From Albifimbria verrucaria (taxonomy: Eukaryota > Ascomycota > Sordariomycetes > Hypocreales > Stachybotryaceae): a DNA stretch of 64,000 nucleotides. The position numbers and the translations under genes are program-made. The first letter of the stretch is position 1. Every line of letters starts with the position of its first letter. The notes beneath the pieces are model-generated. The model did no database searches. It was not told the DNA's origin and worked only from the letters and a program-made list of their open reading frames with translations. Shown one piece after another: positions 48,008 to 59,317 of the stretch. The stretch lies in the NCBI GenBank assembly GCA_020081605.1, contig JAHREC010000013.1, positions 5,270,001 through 5,334,000 on the forward strand. Reading direction: 5' to 3'.

Positions 48008-48208
48008 TTCGTCCATACACTTAGTTTCATTCTGTTTTTAACACATGTAAACCTATCGTCCGTTGTATGATTAAATACATAGCATCTTAGAACAATTGAC
48101 ACAATACCGTCATTGCCTGTTGATGCATAGCCTGCGCCAACTTCGTCCCTATTTGTATACCTACCCCTTTCCACCCGAGATAGCAATCATACAGTGCAAC
48201 CAACAATT

Positions 48209-51200
48209 TCATCCCCATAATGGCGCGGTGACTTCGACGGCTCGCTCAACAACGGCCTTGACACGATCCGCAAACATCTTATTGTTTGATTCAATTTCCA
48301 AATCTTCCAGCCATACCGTAGCCGTCATCTTATCAACCTTGATGGTGACGCCTGGCACAGGAATGCCGATTTTGTGTAGTCTCTCAATCTCCTTCTTGCG
48401 TCTGGCCTCTATCTCCGCCTCGTCAGAACTGTCATCCGTCTCCATGGCTTCATCGCCGCCACCCTCTTCTGCAGCCAGGGCCTTTGGAGTCGCGGCAGCA
48501 GGCGGCAGCTTGGGTGTCTCGAGCGGAGCGACGTTGTCTGCACCGAACTGAGCCTCCAGGAACCACAATAGCCGCTCGAGGCGATCGGCGGGCGAGGGTG
48601 CGCGTGTGGGTTCTGGTCAGGCAGGTCATGTGAATGCGAGTGCTTCGCCGATGAACGCTTGACGGCGGCGGGGAGCTTTCGACCGAGAAGAGCACGGCCA
48701 TGACGGAGTCGGCGATGCCATCGTTGAGCATGTTACCCTCCCACTCGAGCTCGACCTCGCCATTGCTGCGGTAGCGTACTGCGACGCAACCCATGACCAG
48801 GTAGGCAGCTATAGGACGGGCAATCTCTTCATCAGCCTCCTCAGGGTGGCATCCTCTTCGTCGCCGTGTCCGTTTGTGACGGAGTTCTTTGCACGCCGCA
48901 TCTCAGGCAGCTCCTCAACGGTGCCAAATGTACCCTCAAGAGCCCACTTGACAAGGTCGACGCCAGCAGCGCTAAGCGTGAGGCGTTGCTTGCAAGTGAT
49001 AGTCGTAGTGTTGAGACCCGCATAATCACGCAGATCTTCAGGGTCCATGAGAGACAGCTTGAAGTCATTCTGAACTAGCACACCAGTGACTAGAGGTGCG
49101 GAGGCGGGATCGTGTGGTGCTGTAGTGGTGCCATCGTCCAGAGCCCGAGGAATAGGAATCGAGGCGAGTTTACCAACAACCTTGGCTGTCTTATCGGCTT
49201 TGAAGGGAATGCGTAACTCCTCGCAATTACGGGAGAGAAGACCTTGACCTTCTCTGTCTTGCTGGCGTTGAGCGAAAGAAGCTTTGACTTGAGTCGCATC
49301 ATGTTATGTTGCTCGCCGTGAACGAGAATCTGATAGACAACAGGTTAGCGCATCAAACGACCGAAACTGAAAGCAAAAAGAACCCAGGGCTGGAACAACA
49401 TACCACTACCGGAGCTGCAACCTCCTCAATGAATTCCCTATTCTCGACACCATCCACATGGGCTGCAAATGAGTATTCCTGTACACTGCAGCGCCTGGGA
49501 ATCATCACCCTCTCAGAGTCACCTCCTGGAGCTCGCCGAGAGCCTGCCATACGCCTTGACATGACGGCAGGAATCTGATCCGGCTCTTGCATCACTTGTC
49601 GCGCCATTGTACCCTCGACGCTGTAACCCGTAATGATGACACCATTCTTGTCACTTGGAGCCCAGCGCTCAAAGAGCTCTCTGCTGACACCGTTTTGAAG
49701 CATACCAGGACTCGCCAGCATGACACAGCCGCCGACGTCGTCGAAGCGGTCAAGATTCTTGAGGGCCCGGATGTATTTGAAATCCCAAGGACCGCCCTTT
49801 CCAGCACCGTCTCCGGTGCTCTCAGCCTCGGCCATGCGTTCACGGAAGAGTCGCTTGATGTTGTCGTTCATGGCACCAACGTAGGTCTGGTAAACAAGCA
49901 TACACTTTCGGGCAAGATTACTGGCGTAGTAGATGGGGTATTTCTGGAACTCAGGGTGTTTGCTCCAATATTCATCGAGAATCAGAAGCAACTCTTGTGC
50001 TCGACCCAACGCGAACACTGGCAAAAGAGCACGACCGCCTCGGTTAAGAATACTGGTAATGGATTTCATGAGAGCCTGCTCACGCTCGACACGAGGAACG
50101 TGCGAGGCAATGCCGTAGGTCGACTCGGTGATCAGAACATCGATCTTGACACCCTTGGGAACTTCCGCAGACACCAGATGCCTGTCGTGCTCGCGGGAGT
50201 AGTCTCCGGTGAAAAAAATGTTAAGACCAGCAATCTCAATTAGGAACATAGCAGCTCCCAACACATGGCCGGCAGGATACGGTGTGATTCGGATGGATGA
50301 GATGGTGTGAGTAGTATGATAGTCGATAGCCTCGATTTGCGGGAACGTGTTCAGGTGATCCTGCTCGGTGTAGACGGGCTGAGTTGTTGGATTTGAAGAC
50401 GTGTTGCCTACTCGGACACTATCCTGGATGAGCCACTTGTAGATGGCCTTTGTCGGATGGGTCATGAAAACCCGGCCGCGGAAGTTGGTCTTGGCCAGGA
50501 CATAAGGTAGAGAGGCGGCGTGGTCGACGTGGAAACTGTCATGCCCGTTAGCCAAACTCGTCTTGAAGGGACATGGCATGGCATGGCTGGGTGGCTAGCT
50601 AGCTGGGACGGTCGTGACGGCTTTGGTATTCAGTGACGGACAGGCCCAGATATCACGGACAACAATGAGTGGCTCGCAGGAAGCAGGAGGGGTCAGAAAG
50701 TATTGTATTCATCTTGCATACAAGTGCGGAGAAGCGAGTCAATAGAGATATCGATATCACACAGGAAAGAGCATGTATGGGCAGTGGGGACAGCAGGACC
50801 GTCTTCCTCCGTCACATGAACACCATCGCACGTTGTCCTTTCCGCCCTTTTCCAGCTTGCAACGACATTGAGGGTATTTGGGTTGGGTATTCGCTTACTG
50901 GCTGATGAGGAGCACATCTACAGTGCTAAGATCGAAGTCATCGTAGAACGGAAGCGCCGCAAGGCCGTCGTAAGCGGGATGTTGGCCAGCGTCAAGCTAT
51001 CCGTGGAAGAGGTGTCAGCGCATTCGCTACAAGCTACCATAGCTTCGTGCTCTCTTACCATGACCGTTTTCCCCTTATACTGGATGATGTGGCATGATCG
51101 TCCGACTTCGTTGCCGCCACCGAGACAAAGGAACATGAGCTCATCAGATGGATCGATAGCCTCGTCCGTGGCGGCGGCGTTCATAGCCGATGCCTTTCGC

Positions 51201-51211
51201 TTTGAGGCCAT
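48209..51211 (-). CDS. ysh1: Pre-mRNA 3'-end endonuclease CPSF-73/Ysh1
   Basis: Zinc-dependent metallo-beta-lactamase/beta-CASP nuclease that cleaves pre-mRNA before polyadenylation, in the nuclear CPF/CPSF complex. There are four exons (51059-51211, 50899-50996, 49404-50535, 48209-49329); introns are 62, 363 and 74 nt. Motifs are [42 protein letters not shown] (HxHxDH), [55 protein letters not shown] and the beta-[22 protein letters not shown] with [10 protein letters not shown]. The C-terminal domain begins [17 protein letters not shown], and the tail includes [17 protein letters not shown]. One base is missing at 49226-49227, 48818-48820, 48670-48673 and 48596-48598. Restored length is 835 residues. 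It is convergent with vph1 (200 bp apart) and divergent from taf4. Confidence 0.96.
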
Positions 51212-51842
51212 GATGAGCGTGGTCGCTTAATATCGGGAACCTGATCACATCTGTCAATTTTCTAGTGCTGGTGCTGGGCATTCGCGCACACGGGCGCTCG
51301 CGAAAACGACACCGGGTCGTGTAAGGCAATGCTACAATGCGATGCAAGGGATATAGAAAAGGTATCAAGCTAAGGTAGTAAGCGGCTGTAGTCAATGCGA
51401 TGGGTTGAAGGCTAGAGCGGCTAAAGCTCGGGCGAGAGAGAGCGTGACTGGGGAGGACGCGTTTCGCAACTCGAGCTCCTCCTAGTCTCTGATGCGCTGT
51501 AGCAGGCTCAAGCTCACGTGACTTTAAATTTGCGCGACCCCATTCAGTCGTCGAAGCTCCCTCCTCCATAGCAGGTCAACGAACTACCAGCTCTGCTTCA
51601 AAGCGATACGCAGCACCTTCATCCATCGGTGCTGCACTACCGGACGCATCGCAGAGCTTTTCGATCCTTCTAGCAAACACCGACCACTTTTCTAGGGCGA
51701 TTCTCTTCGCTGCAGCGCGTCGGATGGGAGGAGCAACATCAAAGACGCCAGGCTTCTTTGCCTGCTGAGTGCACTGTCACCACCTGCCGGCTGCTTGTCT
51801 CTTGTTTGCTGTCGGACAGGCTCGCATTCAGGCATCTCCAAC
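51212..51842. promoter_or_regulatory. Shared divergent promoter region, ysh1 / taf4
   Basis: A 631-bp spacer between two general mRNA-biogenesis genes. It contains CACGTGACTTT at 51515-51525. The small ORFs inside it are not conserved in any way I recognise. Confidence 0.5.
51515..51525 (+). promoter_or_regulatory. CACGTGACTTT box (E-box type)
   Basis: Second copy of the 11-mer found before vph1, here midway between the ysh1 and taf4 starts and followed by an AT-rich stretch (AAATTT). Confidence 0.5.
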
Positions 51843-53780
51843 ATGGCCCAACCTCAGCCGCAAGCCCCCGCGGGCCTTTTCGCCTCCGCAGCCGACCCCT
51901 TCGCCGGCCGCATCGCAGTCTGCCTTTGCGCTTCCACCTAACAAACGGGTTCGCACCGACGGTCCACCATCACAACCCGAGTCTCCCTACGCGGCATCCC
52001 CTACGCAGCGAGCCCAACTCCTGGCAGCAACTCTCCAGCCAACATCGCCTCGCCTCAGTACGCCCAAGGCGCGACAACACCGGGCGGATACACGACACCA
52101 TACGTGAACGGGCAGCCTCCCACTGGCCTGAACTTGCCGGACACCCGAGCTAGCACGGCATCCCCTACATACTCCACAACCTCCTCTATTGCAGACACCG
52201 GTGCCCCAGTATACCACGGCAACCATGGCACCAATGCCTGGTACACCGACGCACGCCAGCCCAGCACCGGGTGTCATGGGCCCTCCACAGCGACCAGCGG
52301 ATCGCCCGACCAAAGACTACGAATACGATGTCACGGATTCCTTGGCTGGTACCGGTATCGATCTGCGCGCCGAAGAGCAATACATGTCTGAACTATACTC
52401 TACAACAATCGACAACGACACGAGGTCCGGATTTCCCACCATCCGGCCGGGTCTAAAGCTACATTCTTTGGCGCAGGTCCTGCAAACCAGCCCGCGCAGG
52501 CGGCCACTGACCAGGATCAAGATCGTGCAGCTGCTCAAGCTGCCGAGCAAGCTTGGACAGAATCGTCCATGCGCCTGGCTATTTCGAGGAGCCAGGAAGT
52601 TAATGACCCATTTTTATTGGTTGCAATTATGCACCGGCGGGCAGACAAGATTGCGAGGGAGCATCATATTGGGCTTAATCTGGATCTCAAGAACAACCCA
52701 ACTATTGGCAGATTGCGACATCCTGACCAATTCCCCACTCCCAAGGTTACAGTCAGGACTACACCGGGTCCAGACTCTACTCTTATACACACGTCCGGGT
52801 CATATATCCCCATGACGCATATCTTGCAGACCAACTGGCATTGCTGTCAATCGCAACCAAGCACCGTCTACGAGAACTTGTAGGAGATGCGCATATAGTG
52901 GCACAAACCAGGCAGAAGACATCCCATGGTGATGTCCCCGAGGACTGGCAACCTGCTGCGGCACCTATGAATGTGGAGCCTCTGGAGAAGACTGAGCCTG
53001 AGGTGGCGGAGTCGGATGATCCTGCGACTGCTAACGCAAACGCCTTGAAACGTAAGTATTTCTTTGTGGTTCCCCAGCATCACAGCATAGCTCACTCTCT
53101 TTCTAGGCTCCGCAGACTCGGCGAACTTGACGAACGGCACTGGTCCGGCCAAATTACCAAAGATTGCGGCATATATGACTCTGACAATGCGTGAATTGGC
53201 TAGACAGGAACGTGAGTGGGAGGAAGCGCGCCTGCGGCGACGCCAACAGCGCAAAGACGGTATAACAGACTCGGGCTCTGCGCCATCCAGGTCAGGAAGC
53301 GCTGCGCCGAGAACACCAGGGTCGGTGGCGCCAGAGCCTGAGAAGTCCATGTCCAAGAAGGAAATGAAGAAAAATCAGGCGCTCAAGGCGGCAGAGGCCA
53401 ACAGTCACGCAAACCAGAACATGACGAGTAGCATGTTTGCGGGACTCGGTGGCAAGAGCACTCTATTTGGTAAAAAGAAATCAGGCAAAACATACGACTG
53501 GATGAACGTCGGTCGCGGAGGTAGTGGAGCTAGTACGCCCACGAAAACGGCGGCGGGAGCCGGAAAGGGTTCGGGCGGCGGCGCTGGAGGAGGACAAGCG
53601 CAACAGAACCTCGCCATGACGACGGAGGGTCGAAATCGACTAGGAACTTGGCGAGAAGATAAGGAAAAAGGCAAGAATATCCAGCTGCGAGACTGGGTGG
53701 TGGTGCTTGAAAGAGATGGAAGGGAGGCAAAGGCACTGCAGCAAGCCTACGTCCACTTGGACAGCTCGACTCCGAGATAA
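51843..53780 (+). CDS. taf4: TFIID subunit TAF4
   Basis: Core TBP-associated factor of TFIID. There are two exons (51843-53051, 53107-53780) separated by a 55-nt GTAAGT intron. The N-terminus is Pro/Gln/Ser/Thr-rich (AFSPPQPTPSPAASQSAFAL and repeats of SPYAASP), as in fungal TAF4. The conserved C-terminal TAF4 region starts EYDVTDSLAGTGIDLRAEE and continues AAAQAAEQAWTESSMRLAIS, RSQEVNDPFLLVAIMHRRA, SGSYIPHDAYLADQLALLSI, ATKHRLRELVGDAH, AAYMTLTMRELARQEREWEE, and ends near TTEGRNRLGTWREDKEK and IQLRDWVVVLERDGREAKAL. Bases are missing at five places: about 51861-51875 (two), 51998-52001, 52191-52192 (two), 52435-52437 and 52808-52811. Restored length is about 629 residues. The first Met (MAQPQPQ) is supported by the proline-rich start that follows in the neighbouring frame. 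Confidence 0.9.
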
Positions 53781-54762
53781 TGAAAGGCCGTTTAGACCAG
53801 TATAGTTGGAGAGGATTGATTTGGGGTTGGGCCGTGGGAGATACCCTGCGCCGTGTACGTGATTTGAGAGGTTTCTTTATTCTGTCTTTGTTCCTCGTTA
53901 GCCCGGCGTTGATATCAAAAGGGCGTTGGGCAGGGTCAGAGAGGGGTGGGAGAAGGATGGACAGGTTGCATTCGATAAGGGACTCGAGCGGAACAAGCTT
54001 GAAGCTTTGGGAGGTCCATTTTTGTACAGCACGATCAGACGTCTGCCCGTAGATTCCTGCAAGGAGGGCATGGCGTGGAGCAGCCTTAGCAATAAAGCAA
54101 GATGAACCAAGCCAATAGTGTGTGCGTCTGTGTGTGAGTGCGTGAGTATAAAGATGTCAGAGCTTGTGCTTGTGCTTGTGCTTGTGCTTGTGCTCGCATA
54201 GACGGTGGTGGCTCAGCATCCGATGGGAACACCATATGATATCCCACGGTGAGCTCGGCGCTGATTGTGCAGTTGCTACGATGGCTGTTGGAGGAGGGAA
54301 GTTGTTGGAAACATGGAGCAGAAGAAGATTCAGAAAGTGATTCAATTAGTACTGCTTTACAGTGGCTACCTCCCTAGAAAGCTACAGTACTTGCGGCCCC
54401 GCCTTGCGATAAGGAGAAGTGTACGTACACGTGGGGACCTTCCCAAGGTGGAATCACGCCTTCATGTGATGCGATACGAGCTTGGAGTCGTTACAAGTAT
54501 CTTAGCACAGGAATGATACCACTTAGTGCGTCTTTCTCAGCTACAAGCCACTTACGACGTACATCGTATCCAGCCAACAAGAACGACAAGGAGATAGGTT
54601 CCGATCTCCAAACGCATTGACAATCTCCGGACAGATAGCAGTCTGTGTGGCTTCTCACTGTTACTATCACCATCAAGTAAACCTGCTCAACGCCGCCTTG
54701 GCGTGATAATCGATACAACCCACACGCAATCGCTGCTTCACACACCAGCAGACGGCACAGTC
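53781..54762. other. Intergenic region, taf4 to nit2
   Basis: Contains a GCTTGT hexamer array (54162-54191) and otherwise unremarkable sequence. No gene seen. Confidence 0.5.
54162..54191 (+). repeat. GCTTGT x5 array
   Basis: Five perfect hexamers in tandem, flanked by degenerate copies. Confidence 0.9.
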
Positions 54763-56092
54763 ATGGCTACAGCGGTGGGCGGCGAAGAGTGATCCCCTTG
54801 TCTCGGATCAAGGCTGATGATTGCTGCCGGTCACAGGCCATAGGACAGATATGTGCAACGAGCAATATCGCGGCCAATCTAGGCCAGTGCGTTAGGTTGG
54901 TGGCAAAGGCTGCCGCTGGTGGAGCAAAGGTGTGTGTGCCGTCTCTTTCTGTCATTTACAGCAGGGGCTTTGCTGTTGCTTGCTTTTTCACTCGCGATGG
55001 GCCCGAGCGAGATCCGATCCCTTGTCTGAGTAGAGATGATTGCTCAGACGTTACGCATACACAAGCGGTACCGGGCTGGCTATCCAGAAACACAGCTCCC
55101 TACTCTATCACGCCACGAGCTGCGGCATTGGCCAGCCTTGGGAATGCGGGCCTGGGCTTTGATGCGCCATGCTGTCTGAATATCTCAGCCTTGACAACCA
55201 TTTACTCACAAATCAGACAGGTTCTCTTTCTCCCGGAGGCATCTGACTACATTGCCCCAAACGCTCAGGCATCATTGGATCTTGCCGTGTCACAGTCTAC
55301 CTCGCCATTCGTCCTCGGCTGCGGGACGCTGCAAAGCAGCACTCCGTTGCCGTTCATGTCGGCATCCACCACCCTATCGACGACGGGCCGGGCCTGGTCA
55401 GCCGCAAGATGCTGAACCGCGCATTGTACATTGCCGCCGACGGCACCATCCACGACTCGGCAACCTACGACAAACTGCATGTGTTTGACTATGGGTCCCT
55501 GAAGGAGAGTGCCACCGTGCATCCAGGAGCTAGGCTGACGCCGCTGTTCGACTCGCCCGTTGGGCGTATCGGTAGTCTGATATGTTTTGACGTGCGGTTC
55601 GCTGAGCCCGCCATCGCATTGGCGCAGCCTGGGCCAAAGAGTCGCTGGGCAAATCGACCGGCACAGATCTTGACGTACCCGAGCGCCTTTACGCTACGCA
55701 CCGGCGAGGCACACTGGGAAACGCTGCTCCGGTGCCGGGCAATCGAAACGCAAAGCTGGGTGGTTGCAGCAGCTCAGGTCGGTAAGCACAACGACAAGAG
55801 AGCGAGTTACGGGAGGAGCATGGTGGTGGACCCATGGGGAAGAGTCGTCGTCCGTCTGGGTGGTGCTGATGCAGAAGGCAACGCTGAGGACGGCGCGGTA
55901 GAGGAAATTGGATTTGTGAAGGTTGACTTGGATGAGCTGGAACGGGTGAGACGGGAGATGCCCCTTCAACGTCGCATGTAAGTGCATCCATGGCTGTGCC
56001 CAGCAGTCGATGATTCGCCAAGAAAATGCGTTAAACTAACCTCACCAAAATACAGTGATGTCTACCCAGAATGTACGGAGCAAGTTTCCTAG
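54763..56092 (+). CDS. nit2: Carbon-nitrogen hydrolase, Nit2-type (deaminated glutathione amidase)
   Basis: Nitrilase-superfamily amidase; yeast Nit2 repairs deaminated glutathione. Proposed exons are 54763-54774, 54837-54929, 55221-55977 and 56056-56092, with introns of 62 (GTGGGC donor), 291 and 78 nt. The spliced protein is 299 residues: IGQICATSNIAANLGQCVRL, VLFLPEASDYIA (catalytic Glu), TYDKLHVFDYG (catalytic Lys), SPVGRIGSLICFDVRFAEPA (catalytic Cys), GEAHWETLLRCRAIETQSWV, QVGKHNDKRASYGRSMVVDPWG, and the end REMPLQRRIDVYPE. The last junction (AT|TGAT) restores the conserved RxDVYPE ending. The 291-nt intron has no in-frame stop. One base is missing at 55317-55318. The first exon of only four codons is the least certain part. 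Confidence 0.88.
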
Positions 56093-58696
56093 ACGAAAGA
56101 ACCATTACAATGTTGAGTTGGCTTACAGACGGCCATGGCTCCGTTCTGGTTGAACAATCTAGCATAGCCTCTTTAGGATAGATAAGGTATAGGGCAATGT
56201 CCGTTCTCAAACACAATAGACTCATATCTCAAAGTAATAAAGTAGATTTCGAACTTGTTTTCACGAATGTACTGTATGTACCGAGATGTCGGGTCCGCTT
56301 GGGTGACTAGTGAATGGAGCTTCAAGGTGCACGGTAAGCGAGCTTGACTAGCAAGGCTCATGATGGTTCTTTGGAGATCAAGTACTGTATAGGGATCCGG
56401 CAAGGTTCAAGGAAGAGCAACTCCCTGCTAGGACTCTGGCAACGCCGCGTCTGACGCCTCCACAGTCGCCAAATGGTTCCATTCTCCCGGTACTTGTCAG
56501 AGCATGGGATATTGATGAAGGGGCCGGGCGGTCCCACACGTCAGGCAAGCCGAGTAGACCTACCCGGCCGGGTTTTCCGTTACAGGTGCCGACAATTAGG
56601 CACCCCGGTTCGTCTGAAGAAGGAAAAAAAAGGAAGAAAAAACTTTGCCTGGCAAGGGACAAACTGCACCGTGCCGGGCTAACCATCGGGGAGAACCCTG
56701 CGTAAGTTGGTGGGCCGTCCTCCCAGAAGCTCAGTGTTGTCCGAAGCACCGGAAGCGAGGGCCTAGGTCGGCCCGGAACAGGATACCCTGTCCTCGCATG
56801 GCCGGCGAGTCTCGCAGGAGAAGGATGTGATGGCCACCGGTAAAGAGAGGCGAATGGGTCGTATCCCAGAGGAGGCGCACCAGGGCGTGCAGCGTGTTTT
56901 GGTTGCCGCAGGCTTTTCGGGATGAGGCTTGATATGATGTATCAAACCACCGGCAGCTCACATCCCGAAAGACAGGTGGTCAAGAAGGCGTAGATGATGG
57001 ATGGCAGGCAATTAAGTTGTCTCGCGGGCATTTAGTCCGTTGAAGACGGGAAGATGATTGAATCTTCACGGCCTGGTGTGAGAAGGGGCTTAGGTACAAG
57101 CCATCTCTCAAGGTCGTTCGTATGTGGAAAAAGTGTTAGTGGTGGTTGGGCAGGCTAAAAACGCCCGTTTAATGACCTCTCGCTCAACGCATCCACTTCC
57201 CTTTGCCTCCGGAATTAGATTGCTCCACTTGAAGATGCAGTACAGTACTAGGGAGAGAAAGAAAAGAGAGAGAGAAAAGAAGAGGAAAGATGGGGTAGTT
57301 AACAAGAAGGGTAAAATAAAATAAATAAATAAAACTTTAATGTGGAAACAACAAGAATAAATGTGGAAAGAGAATATATTGGACAGGCAGCGTACTGCAG
57401 TAGACGCACCAACAAAGCATATGCGCCAAGAGACACGTCGCGCAGTCATTGTTATACTATAGTGATGTATGTGTATGTCCGAGGTGCATACAAGCGGAGC
57501 TTCGCGGCGCCGTTTCCTCCCCATGGAGCGGAACGAGGTCGCAAAACTTCCGCGCCTTTACTTCAATAGGCAAATGCGCAGGTGAGGTAAGGTTCAGCAA
57601 AAACAAGAATGTCGTGTTTTCCACTGCCCAATGACACTCTGTGTCTTTGGCACACACTCGCTGGGCTCTCAGTCACCTCACACACCACCGCCCCCTCGTC
57701 TCCACTCCGTTCTCCGACAAGCCCAAAACAGGCAAGGAAACGAAAGTGAGAGAAGGGGAGGGAGCGAGAAAAAATTACGGAGTCGAGTTTACCTAGTAAC
57801 AGGTACGTGACGAATGCAGAGCAAAGTGGAGACGCACCGGGCAGCGGGTCCCGTTCCCGCGTCCCAGGAGTTCGGTCCCGGTGCATTAGCGTCGTCACCA
57901 TTGACCTGGGCCTTGTGCCTGTTCATGTCGCTGTCCGAGGCCCTCCGGTTGTCTTGTCTGGGTTGACGATACAGTAGCAAGAGAGAGCTTGCGCGGAGAC
58001 GGCGTCTTTTCCGCGGAGTTGGTGGGACACGATGCGTTGTTCAAGCACATTGCGGAATGCAAGAAAGGAAGAAGAAAAAAATATAAGGGAAAAAGAAAGA
58101 AAAATCAGTAATAAACAATTGTACTGTACCTATCTAGGTAGGTACGGTGCTTGTGCTGTATGCACTACCTCAGCTCAGGTACGTACCTGCGCCGTTCGTG
58201 CTGTCATCATGCATATCCCACCGCGACCCGGTGTCCTGGGCCTCTGAGACGCCAAAAACATGCTGCCTGCTGCTGTCGCAAAGCCCAGGCATTTCGTTCC
58301 CAACCGCTTCCCTTTGCTCGAGTGGAGTGTTCAACAATCCTGCCCGCCTGCCTGCCCTGGGGAACTCCCAAGCAAAACTTGAAAAGGAAAGGAAAAATCT
58401 TTGCCTTGCCGAGACCACGTCCGGGCGACTCCATTCGCGGCACCCGGAACTTGGTATGAGTAAGAACAAAGACATGGACATATCTCCGTCGGAGACTCTA
58501 CACCTGTCAGGAAAAAAAAGACGTGACATGATCATGAACCTCCAAAAGAAAAAAGAAAGGAAAAAAATCTAAAGCATTGTATAGCCGTGAGCGCCACCAG
58601 CCACTGCTCCGGAAACCAAACCCCATCTCTCAGTAGCATCGCCTTGCCTCTTCTCTTCCCCGGCAACGACAAGCTCATCGATAGCCAAGAACTGTC

Positions 58697-58832
58697 TCTC
58701 CTTCTCCTCCAATTTTTTTCTTCCTTTTTCTTTTCTTTTTCCTCCTTTTCCTCTTTTTCCTCTCTCATGTCTCTCTCTTTTCTTATTCTTGCTTTTTGTT
58801 TATTTCCTTTTTCTTCATCTTTCCCCCTCTTT
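58697..58832 (+). promoter_or_regulatory. Long polypyrimidine tract
   Basis: About 135 nt almost free of purines. CT-rich tracts of this kind often precede transcription starts of fungal genes. An ATG in good context (CACCATGGCC) follows at 58903. Confidence 0.4.
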
Positions 58833-58902
58833 ATCTGAGCAGTCCTCTTTCTCATGCCCGATGCCCCTCCGTACCCAGATCGGTCTCAGTCTCAGTCCCC
58901 AC

Positions 58903-59317
58903 CATGGCCAACACACCAGGGAGAGATCTGTCACACCCATTTTACGACACAGAAGTGATATCAGGAGAGACGCTTCTCCCAAAAAGCCTCTTGTTGTCTC
59001 TTGTTCTGGACCCTCTTCCCTCCCTCCTTGCCCTCTCATCCCCTCTTTTTCCTCTCCTCTCTCTCCGAGTGGTGGCGAGTCTTGCATTGCCGCGAGATGC
59101 CTCCTTGCTGCGTCTTTCTCCTTCTCGCCGCGAACACCCCATTCCCATATTCTGTTCCACACATCGTGAATTGCTGTGCCAAGCTACGGCTTCTCTCAAG
59201 TGTCACATGTACTCTGCATATGCCCTTCGTCGTCATGTCATAGCATGCACACCCATTCCCTGCTTCCCCAATAGCTACGCCTGGCTGTGGCTTGTCTCTG
59301 ACGATGGCGTCTCTTAG
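58903..59317 (+). CDS. Hypothetical short ORF, low confidence
   Basis: A 138-residue ORF from an ATG in near-ideal fungal context (CACCATGG), 70 nt after a long pyrimidine tract. The first 25 residues look ordinary (start MANTPGRDLSHPFYDTEVIS). The rest is Leu/Ser/Pro/Cys-rich, as expected from translated CT-rich DNA. No domain is recognised. It could be a small gene, an upstream ORF in a long leader, or chance. Confidence 0.2.

Noticed and set aside
49587..50243. 218-codon antisense ORF over ysh1
   Set aside because: A shadow of the beta-CASP domain on the other strand, with no recognisable domain.
57108..57524. Hydrophobic 138-codon minus-strand ORF as a membrane protein
   Set aside because: The Phe/Leu/Ser richness comes from translating a GA-rich plus-strand tract; there is no conserved start or family.
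57789..57980. Minus-strand ORF beginning MLLYRQPRQDNRRASDSD
   Set aside because: It looked like the start of a small conidiation protein, but no downstream exon or known motif follows.
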